Assembly: GCA_019243975.1 (NCBI GenBank)
Contig: JAFATL010000246.1
Span: forward strand, 1 to 7,743
Length of the DNA: 7,743 nucleotides
DNA from: Actinomycetota bacterium
Lineage (GTDB): Bacteria > Actinomycetota > Acidimicrobiia > Acidimicrobiales > JAFATL01
Direction: 5' to 3'
The position numbers and the translations under genes are program-made. Below, one piece after another: positions 1 through 4,832 of the stretch (its first letter is position 1; each line of letters begins with the position of its first letter). Below the pieces are notes generated by a model. The model had not been told where the DNA came from. It saw only the letters and a list, made by a program, of their open reading frames with translations, and made no database searches.

Positions 1-1
1 C

Positions 2-379
2 CTGGAGACGCCGTCGCCGGCGCGCGGCAACGAGCTGTGGGTGGAGCAGATCCTGACCAACCTGGTGTCGAACGCGCTCAAGTACTCGCCACCGTCGACG
101 CCCATCGAGGTGGCGGTGACGCACCGCTCCACCGGCGTCGAAGTGGCAGTCACCGACTACGGCCAGGGCATCCCCGACTACGAGCTGGAGCGCATCTTCG
201 ACCGCTTCCACCGCTTGCAGCAGACGGAGACGCAGACGGGCACCGGCCTGGGCCTCTGGATCGCCCGCCAGCTCGCCGGCGAGATCGGGGGCACCATCAC
301 CGTGCAGAGCACCGAGGGCATCGGTTCGCGCTTCGCGTTGAAGCTGCGCGGCCAGTCACACCTCGCCGCCGTCAGCTGA
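2..379 (+). CDS. Sensor histidine kinase, C-terminal ATPase domain (5' end outside window)
   Basis: This is the last 125 residues of a histidine kinase whose start lies before the window; the reading frame is open from base 2. It carries a HATPase_c (GHKL) domain, which binds ATP to phosphorylate a histidine in the missing dimerisation domain. Visible motifs are the N box (NLVSNALKYSP, with Asn at fragment residue 24), the G1 box (DYGQGIP, Asp at residue 52), the F box (ERIFDRFHR) and the G2 box (GTGLGLWIA). All are intact, so the ATPase end looks functional. The sensor domain and subcellular location cannot be seen. The gene ends in TGA eight bases inside the 3' end of the convergent response regulator, so that regulator is a neighbour but not an operon partner. 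Its own regulator is presumably upstream and outside the window. The family call is secure; the specific role is unknown. Confidence 0.93.
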   Translation: METPSPARGNELWVEQILTNLVSNALKYSPPSTPIEVAVTHRSTGVEVAVTDYGQGIPDYELERIFDRFHRLQQTETQTGTGLGLWIARQLAGEIGGTITVQSTEGIGSRFALKLRGQSHLAAVS

Positions 380-386
380 CGGCAGC
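365..386. terminator. Palindrome at convergent stop codons, possible bidirectional terminator
   Basis: Positions 368-383 read GCCGTCAGCTGACGGC, a perfect 16-bp palindrome. With one mismatched pair it extends to 365-386. Its centre falls midway between the two convergent TGA stops (377-379 on plus, 374-372 on minus). As RNA it folds into a six-pair GC-rich stem with an AGCT loop on either strand. No U tract follows, so intrinsic termination is uncertain, but position and symmetry suggest a shared transcript end. Confidence 0.4.
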
Positions 387-839
387 CGCTTCCGAGCGGG
401 CCAGCGCGAGGTGGCGGGCCCGGTTGACGAGGCGGGCGTCGAGGTCGGCGCGCGCCAGGTCCTGCACCTGGCGGATGAGGTCGTCGATGCTGAACGGCTT
501 GCCGAGGAACGCGTCGCAACCCAGCTCCCACGCCCGCAGCTGGTCGGCGGGGTGTGAGCGGACCGTGCACAACACCACGGGCACGCCGGCGGTGCGGGGG
601 TCGGCGCGCAGCGCCTCCAACGTGGCCCACCCGTCGACGCCGGGCATCTGCACGTCGAGGACGATCACGGTCGGCAGCGGGCCGGTGGCGAGGCGTTCGA
701 GGGCCTGGCCGCCGTCCTCCGCCTCAGTCACCGCGAAGCCTGAGTGGCGCAGCACTTCGCGAATGAGCAGCCGAATGTCCGGCGCGTCGTCGACGACGAG
801 CACCGTCGGCTCGGCGTTGGCGTCGTCGGTGCGATCCAT
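372..839 (-). CDS. Single-domain (CheY-like) response regulator
   Basis: This is a 155-residue receiver protein. The acidic pair is Asp17/Asp18, the phosphoacceptor is Asp62 in the IVLDVQMPGVDG stretch, the switch Thr is Thr92 in VVLCTVRS, and the conserved Lys is Lys114 in FLGKPF. Strand beta-1 (TVLVVDD) begins at residue 12, so the ATG at 839-837 leaves a normal short lead-in. After the receiver only about 30 residues remain, helical and rich in Arg and Ala, with no DNA-binding or enzymatic output domain. It is the third gene of an operon: its ATG follows the stop of the membrane protein by 4 bp. The upstream kinase at 1725-3479 is the most likely phosphodonor (inference from operon context). 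Output is probably by protein-protein contact or a phosphorelay. Its 3' end overlaps the convergent kinase gene by 8 bp in a palindrome. Confidence 0.93.
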   Translation of the reverse strand: MDRTDDANAEPTVLVVDDAPDIRLLIREVLRHSGFAVTEAEDGGQALERLATGPLPTVIVLDVQMPGVDGWATLEALRADPRTAGVPVVLCTVRSHPADQLRAWELGCDAFLGKPFSIDDLIRQVQDLARADLDARLVNRARHLALARSEAAAVS

Positions 840-843
840 CGTC

Positions 844-1728
844 TCAAGCCACCAGCGCCGGGGCGGCTGACACGTCGGTGGTGGCGCCGGTGGTCGCCTG
901 GTTCCAGTCGTCGACGGTGCCGTGGTACAGCGACCGCACGACCCACACGAAGTAGATGGCGGCCGGTACCGCGAGCCAGTCGATGACGAGCCCGAGCGTC
1001 CCGACGTCGTAGCGGCCGCTGGCGGCGAACACGACGAACACCGCGTGCATCACGCCGCAGGTGGGGAACACGATCGTGAGCGCCAGTCCCGACACCGACC
1101 AGCCGCCCATGGGCTCGCGGTTGGCCAGCTGCGTGCGCAGCAGGTAGTAGCCGATGAGGCAGTAGACGACGAGCAGCAGGATGTTCGGCGTGTAACGAGG
1201 CCCGAAGGCGGCGCCCGAGCGGACGAGGATGCCGATGGCGGCGATGGTCGCGGCCACCAGGTACACCGCGCTGAGGACGGGCAGGGCCGCCACCCACTTG
1301 GGTGTGCCCGACACGAACCGGTCGCCCCGGCCACCCCGCAGCGCCTCGACCCGCAGCAGGAACCAGATCACGCCGGCCGGGAAGCCCACCAACACGACGG
1401 CCAGGTCCAAAGGCCCGCCGCTGCCCGGCCCGTTCCCCCGCCCGAACGTCAGCGCGAAGTGGGCGGGCGACACGGCACTGATCGGGCGGCACACCATGCC
1501 GATGGTGGACACCACATGGAACAGGCCGCCCCGGCTGGCCGACGCCAGGTGAAACGCGTGCTCGAGGTGGTGGGGGCCGCACGTGAACGCCATGGCGATC
1601 CACGCCATGCCGAAGTGGGAGAAGCCGAAGTGCTTCCACCCCCGCTTGAGGTCGAAGATCGTCATGATCCCGTAGCTCGTGTAGACGGCGCCGAGGATCA
1701 GGTTGGTGAGGACGACGGCGGTGGTCAC
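844..1728 (-). CDS. Histidine-rich polytopic membrane protein of unknown function, in a two-component operon
   Basis: This is a 294-residue protein I do not recognise. Hydrophobicity read by eye gives seven or eight membrane segments, near residues 4-25, 39-60, 69-86, 107-125, 145-169, 180-199, 210-236 and 244-265. Segment two carries GPHHLEHAFH (residues 51-60), with His53, His54, His57 and His60. Further histidines are at 33, 38, 71, 90 and 228 (GVMHAVF). Buried histidines spaced this way are typical of heme or metal ligands in membrane proteins, but that role here is inference. The short C-terminal tail after residue 270 is polar and rich in Thr and Ala. The GTG start overlaps the kinase TGA as GTGA and has a strong upstream ribosome site. 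The gene sits between a kinase and its likely regulator, so a role as co-sensor, transporter-type sensor or kinase modulator is plausible. The same frame stays open far upstream within the kinase gene, but that translation is Arg/Gly/Pro-rich and not protein-like. Confidence 0.85.
   Translation of the reverse strand: MTTAVVLTNLILGAVYTSYGIMTIFDLKRGWKHFGFSHFGMAWIAMAFTCGPHHLEHAFHLASASRGGLFHVVSTIGMVCRPISAVSPAHFALTFGRGNGPGSGGPLDLAVVLVGFPAGVIWFLLRVEALRGGRGDRFVSGTPKWVAALPVLSAVYLVAATIAAIGILVRSGAAFGPRYTPNILLLVVYCLIGYYLLRTQLANREPMGGWSVSGLALTIVFPTCGVMHAVFVVFAASGRYDVGTLGLVIDWLAVPAAIYFVWVVRSLYHGTVDDWNQATTGATTDVSAAPALVA
1549..1578 (-). other. Intramembrane His cluster HHxxHxxH
   Basis: This stretch encodes GPHHLEHAFH, residues 51-60 of the membrane protein, in predicted membrane segment two. 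Four histidines at spacings 1, 3 and 3 would lie along one or two faces of a helix. That arrangement could bind heme, copper, zinc or iron; I infer this from residue pattern only and do not recognise the family. Confidence 0.5.
1725..1728 (-). promoter_or_regulatory. GTGA stop/start overlap (translational coupling)
   Basis: On the minus strand the four bases GTGA hold the GTG start of the membrane protein and the TGA stop of the histidine kinase. Ribosomes ending the kinase can restart at once, which should keep the two proteins in a fixed ratio. The junction also fixes the start of the membrane protein. Confidence 0.85.
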
Positions 1729-3479
1729 GCTTCCTTCCTCGCTGCGGGCACGCCGATCTGGCGCATGAACTCGCGGATCGACGTGGGCTCGCCGGCGCCG
1801 GCCACCGACGCGGCGGCGTCGTCGACCTCGGCGTTGTCGCCGTCGGTCAGCTCGACGACACGGGGGAGGCTGATCACGAACGTCGTGCCCACGGCCGGTT
1901 TGCTGAGCACGTCGATGCGCGCCCCCATCGCCTCGACCAGCGAGTGCACGATGTACAGCCCGATGCCCGTGCCGCCGAAACGGCGCACGTCGGTGGACTC
2001 GGCCTGCCAGAACTTGTCGAAGCAGTGCGCCACCTGCTCGGGGTCCATGCCGATGCCCTGGTCGCTCACGCGCAGCTGCACGACGTCGTCGGTCATGTCG
2101 GCGTCCACGGCGACGGCGCCACCTTCGGGCGAGTACTTGACCGCGTTGTCGAGCAGGTGGTCGATCACCGTGACCATCGCATCGCGGTCGCCGATGACGT
2201 CGAGGGCAGTGACGTCGGAGCGGAAGAGGACCTCGCGACCCGTGGCCTTGGCCAGCGTGTGCACACGCTCCTCCAGCACGGGCAGCAGGTCGATGCGGTC
2301 GAGGCGCACCGACACGCGGCCCGCTTCGATCCGGCTCGACAGCAGCAGGCGGTCGACGATCTTGGTGAGCTCGAGCGAGCGGCTCCCGATGGCCTCCAAC
2401 GCCCGCTGCTGGGTGGCGTCGTCGAGGTCGGGATAGTGGAGCAGCGTGTGGGCGAACCCGTTGATGACGGTGAGCGGCGTCTTGAGCTCGTGCGAGGCGG
2501 TGGCGAGGAACAGCGTCTTCGCCTCCTCGGCCTGCTTGAGCGACGTGATGTCGCGGATCGAGTGCACGATCTCCACGACGTTGCCGTCGGGGTCGAGCAC
2601 GCTGGAGGCGTTGGCCAGCAGCGGCTGGCGGCGACCGTCGGCCGCCATGCGCCACACCTCGACGCCGGGGGTGCCCTGGATGTCGAGGGGTGAACCGCCC
2701 GCCACCTCCGGCAGCGCCGCGTCCTGCAGCAGCGGGCAGCCCTTCGAGCAGTCGAGGGCGCGCTCGCCCTTGCGCAGCCCGAGCACGTCGACGCAGGCAT
2801 GCCCGACGATCTCGGCGTTGGGCCGGCCCACGATGCGCTCCCCCGCCGGGTTGCACTGCATCACGTGGCTGGCCGGGTCGGTGACGATCACGGCGTCGGC
2901 CACCCGGGCGAGGATCGCTTCCGACTTTCCCTCCAGGCGCTGCGACTTGGCGGTGGCGCGCGCCTCTTGGCGCACGAGCCGCTCCTGCAGCAGCACGAGA
3001 GCGAGCAGGGCGGCGGTGAACGGCACGATGGCGGTGACGCCGAGCCGGTCGGGGGCGTCGACGATCGTGTTACTCGCGACCGTCAGCGCCATGACGGCGA
3101 CGGCGAGCAGGGTGGCTGCGCTGCGGCCCGCCGTGTAGGCGGCGAACAACACGAGCACGAGGTAGCCGAGCAGCACGGCCTCGCGGGAGTCGGGCAGCAA
3201 CACCTGCACCGCGAACAGCACGGCCAGGTCGATGACCGGCCCGCCGTAAAGAGCGAACCGGCTCCCGGGCCGGTCGGCCGCGAACAGGACCGTGCTCGCC
3301 AACGGCACCCACACCAGGCTCAAGACGATGAACAGTGCAGCCTGCCGTCCGTGCACGTCGGGCAGGAACGACCCGGTGGCGGCCACCAGCACGGCCGCGG
3401 CGGCGCGCACTCTCGCCGCCACGCGCACTGCAGTGGCGTCCGACGCCTGCCTCGGCATGGCGCGCGAAGCGACACCCAT
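1725..3479 (-). CDS. Membrane-bound PAS sensor histidine kinase
   Basis: This 584-residue kinase has an N-terminal block of about six membrane segments (roughly residues 20-40, 47-68, 76-95, 101-117, 121-140 and 147-165). A charged helical linker follows (165-190), then a PAS domain (about 186-312), HisKA (about 317-385) and HATPase_c (about 428-540). The H box is ATASHELKTPLTV with phosphoacceptor His330. The N box has Asn445 (LLDNAVKYSP), G1 is DQGIGM (Asp473), the F box is CFDKFW and G2 is GGTGIGLYI. The PAS domain carries Cys229, Cys244 and Cys248 (CSKGCPLL), a pattern I have seen in other bacterial PAS domains. Redox or metal sensing is possible but unproven. A 44-residue tail follows the ATPase. 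The start may be the ATG at 3479 or Met8 at 3458; neither has a good ribosome site. This is the first gene of a three-gene operon with the membrane protein and the receiver. Confidence 0.95.
   Translation of the reverse strand: MGVASRAMPRQASDATAVRVAARVRAAAAVLVAATGSFLPDVHGRQAALFIVLSLVWVPLASTVLFAADRPGSRFALYGGPVIDLAVLFAVQVLLPDSREAVLLGYLVLVLFAAYTAGRSAATLLAVAVMALTVASNTIVDAPDRLGVTAIVPFTAALLALVLLQERLVRQEARATAKSQRLEGKSEAILARVADAVIVTDPASHVMQCNPAGERIVGRPNAEIVGHACVDVLGLRKGERALDCSKGCPLLQDAALPEVAGGSPLDIQGTPGVEVWRMAADGRRQPLLANASSVLDPDGNVVEIVHSIRDITSLKQAEEAKTLFLATASHELKTPLTVINGFAHTLLHYPDLDDATQQRALEAIGSRSLELTKIVDRLLLSSRIEAGRVSVRLDRIDLLPVLEERVHTLAKATGREVLFRSDVTALDVIGDRDAMVTVIDHLLDNAVKYSPEGGAVAVDADMTDDVVQLRVSDQGIGMDPEQVAHCFDKFWQAESTDVRRFGGTGIGLYIVHSLVEAMGARIDVLSKPAVGTTFVISLPRVVELTDGDNAEVDDAAASVAGAGEPTSIREFMRQIGVPAARKEA
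1731..1740 (-). promoter_or_regulatory. Ribosome binding site of the membrane protein gene
   Basis: Read on the minus strand, the sequence before the GTG start is GAGGAAGGAAGC. It gives an AGGA/GGAAGG-type Shine-Dalgarno match about 4-8 bases from the start codon. It lies inside the last kinase codons and is the clearest ribosome site in the window. It supports the GTG at 1728-1726 rather than any upstream start in the same open frame. Confidence 0.75.
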
Positions 3480-3489
3480 CGCAGGTAAC

Positions 3490-3501
3490 GATCGGCCGAT
3501 C
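3490..3501. promoter_or_regulatory. Perfect 12-bp palindrome just upstream of the kinase start
   Basis: GATCGGCCGATC reads the same on both strands. It lies 11 to 22 bases before the kinase ATG at 3479, where a ribosome site would be expected. It could be an operator or a leader hairpin that limits translation. It is short and GC-rich, so chance is not excluded. Confidence 0.35.
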
Positions 3502-3514
3502 CGGCCAAACCGCC

Positions 3515-3532
3515 ATAGCTCCGATGAGCTAT
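3515..3532. promoter_or_regulatory. Inverted repeat ATAGCTC-CGAT-GAGCTAT in the kinase upstream gap
   Basis: Two perfect 7-bp arms are separated by a 4-base spacer. The AT-rich arms stand out in a GC-rich region. The element lies between the end of the dehydrogenase gene and the start of the kinase operon, both on the minus strand. It could be an operator for the signalling operon or a weak terminator for the dehydrogenase. No T run follows on the minus strand, which makes a classical terminator less likely. Confidence 0.5.
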
Positions 3533-3566
3533 TTACGGGTTGACAGTCAGGGCTAGTCGGCGGGCC

Positions 3567-4538
3567 CTAGTAGCCGAGGTCAGGGTCGACGGGACCGATC
3601 AGCGGCTCGCCCGCGCCGAAGCGGCGGACGTTCTCGGTGATGCGGGCCGTCAGCACGGGCCGCGCCATCTCGGCCGTGTTGGCCGTGTGGGGCGTGATGA
3701 TGCAGTTGGGCAGGTCCCACAGGGGGTGGCCATCGGGCAGGGGCTCGGGGTCGGTCACGTCGAGACCGGCACCGCCGATGGTGCGGCGCCGCAACGCGTC
3801 GACGAGGTCGTCGGTGACCACGTGCTGGCCGCGCGCCACGTTGATCAGCCACGCGTGCGACTCCATGGCATCGAGGGCGGCGGCGTCGATGATGCCCGTG
3901 GTCTCCGGCGTGAGCGCCAATGCGAGGAACACCACGTCGGCGCCCACCAGCGTCTGGTGCACGCGCTCCCGCGGGCTCTCGCCGTCGTCGTCGAACACGC
4001 ACACGGTGCGGGTGGCACCGGGCATGGGTTGCGGGGAGCGGCGCACCACCGTGACGTCGACGCGCATGGGCGCCAGCAGCGGCAGCAGCGCCTCGGTGAT
4101 GCCGCCCCCGCCCAGGATGGTGACGCGCCCGTCGTAGAGGGAGATGCCCGACTGCTTGGCCCAGCTGGTGGCCCGGATGCGGTCGGGCAGGTCGCGCAGG
4201 CCGGCCAGGGCCAGCGCCAGCGCGTGCTCGGCCACCTCCTCGGCGTAGACGCCCTTGCCACACGTCCACACGTGGTCGTGGTCGAACACGCCCGCGGCCA
4301 CGTAGAACTCCACGCCCGCCCACGGCAGCTGCACCCAGCGGGCGTCCTTGGCCGCCCTGACCAGGGATTTCAGCCCGTCGACGTCGTTGGGCGGCCCGCC
4401 CCACACGACCGCCTCCGCCTCCGCCGGCTCGACGATGACGCCGCCGCCGGCCTCCACCGCGGCCCGCACCCAGTCAGGGCCGGGCACGGGGCCGACCACG
4501 ACTCGGGGCTGACCCTCGATTCGGGCTGAGACAGTCAC
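3567..4538 (-). CDS. D-2-hydroxyacid dehydrogenase (NAD(P)-binding)
   Basis: This 323-residue enzyme belongs to the D-isomer-specific 2-hydroxyacid dehydrogenase family, cytoplasmic enzymes that reduce 2-keto acids or oxidise D-2-hydroxyacids. The family catalytic set is present: Arg236 (NVARGQ), Glu265 (DPEPL) and His284 (TPHTAN). The Rossmann glycine loop is ILGGGGIT at residues 141-148, where the third Gly of GxGxxG is replaced by Thr148. The next strand ends DVTVVRRSP, with Arg166/Arg167 where NAD-specific members carry an acidic residue, so NADPH use is plausible (inference). The substrate cannot be read from sequence; glyoxylate/hydroxypyruvate-type or phosphoglycerate-like substrates are possible. 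The start is GTG at 4538-4536, with GAGG about 9 bases upstream. It is divergent from rpsT with 24 bp between them, and 87 bp from the downstream kinase operon. The length is normal for the family. Confidence 0.9.
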   Translation of the reverse strand: MTVSARIEGQPRVVVGPVPGPDWVRAAVEAGGGVIVEPAEAEAVVWGGPPNDVDGLKSLVRAAKDARWVQLPWAGVEFYVAAGVFDHDHVWTCGKGVYAEEVAEHALALALAGLRDLPDRIRATSWAKQSGISLYDGRVTILGGGGITEALLPLLAPMRVDVTVVRRSPQPMPGATRTVCVFDDDGESPRERVHQTLVGADVVFLALALTPETTGIIDAAALDAMESHAWLINVARGQHVVTDDLVDALRRRTIGGAGLDVTDPEPLPDGHPLWDLPNCIITPHTANTAEMARPVLTARITENVRRFGAGEPLIGPVDPDLGY

Positions 4539-4562
4539 GGCTGCTACCCTCGTTCCCCGGCC
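4539..4562. promoter_or_regulatory. 24-bp divergent control region between the dehydrogenase and rpsT
   Basis: This is the whole gap between the two divergent start codons. On the plus strand TACCCT (4545-4550), preceded by TGC, fits a -10 box of the TANNNT form and lies 12 bases before the rpsT ATG. That would give a leaderless or nearly leaderless transcript; no clear -35 box is visible. The minus strand of the same bases carries the GAGG ribosome site of the dehydrogenase. The dehydrogenase promoter, if separate, must lie inside the rpsT coding region. Confidence 0.4.
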
Positions 4563-4832
4563 ATGGCGAACATCAAGTCCCAGATCAAGCGCAACCGTCA
4601 GAACGAGGCTCGCCGCCTGCGCAACAAGGCGGCGAAGTCCGAGATCAAGACCCGTGTGAAGTCAGCCGTCCGCGCCGCCGAGGCGGGGGCGGAGGAGAGC
4701 GCCGACGCGCTCAAGACGGCGGTGAAGCGCCTCGACAAGGCCGCAGCCAAGGGCATCATCCACAAGAACCAGGCTGCGAACCGCAAGTCGAAGCTCATGA
4801 AGCGCCTGGCCAAGCTGTCACCCGGCGCCTGA
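4563..4832 (+). CDS. rpsT: 30S ribosomal protein S20
   Basis: This 89-residue protein is a full-length S20, which binds 16S rRNA early in assembly of the small ribosomal subunit. It starts MANIKSQIKRNRQNE and is very rich in Lys, Arg and Ala, with the conserved KGIIHKNQAANRKSKLMKR block near residues 63-81; these features are diagnostic. The sequence before the ATG has no Shine-Dalgarno match, and a possible -10 box sits only 12 bases upstream, so a leaderless message is likely. Upstream and divergent is the dehydrogenase. Downstream and convergent is the S53 peptidase, whose last codons overlap this gene by 38 bp. Many bacteria carry rpsT next to holA or lepA; neither is here. No convincing terminator follows, since the next bases code for the opposing gene. 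Confidence 0.98.
   Translation: MANIKSQIKRNRQNEARRLRNKAAKSEIKTRVKSAVRAAEAGAEESADALKTAVKRLDKAAAKGIIHKNQAANRKSKLMKRLAKLSPGA
4795..4832. other. 38-bp convergent coding overlap, rpsT and S53 peptidase
   Basis: The final 12 codons of rpsT and its stop share bases with the final 12 residues and stop of the peptidase on the opposite strand. The overlap covers the S20 C-terminus (MKRLAKLSPGA) and the peptidase tail including its RRR. There is no space for separate terminators between the genes, so their transcripts are likely to overlap as antisense 3' ends. Confidence 0.85.

Noticed and set aside
37..870. Plus-strand frame of 277 codons overlapping the first kinase fragment
   Set aside because: The frame ending at 379 carries all the ATPase motifs. 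The longer one is Arg-rich with no motifs and runs antisense through the response regulator.
922..2436. Long plus-strand open frame of 504 codons
   Set aside because: It lies antisense to the kinase and membrane protein genes, has biased low-complexity composition, and shows no motif. Long chance frames are expected in DNA this GC-rich.
1729..2856. N-terminal extension of the membrane protein by an open frame reaching 2856 on the minus strand
   Set aside because: The extra translation is Arg/Gly/Pro-rich with no fold signature and runs inside the kinase gene in another frame. The GTGA junction and strong ribosome site set the true start at 1728.
3540..3545. TTGACA on the plus strand as a -35 promoter box
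   Set aside because: No -10 box lies at the right distance, and a plus-strand promoter here would read antisense into the dehydrogenase.
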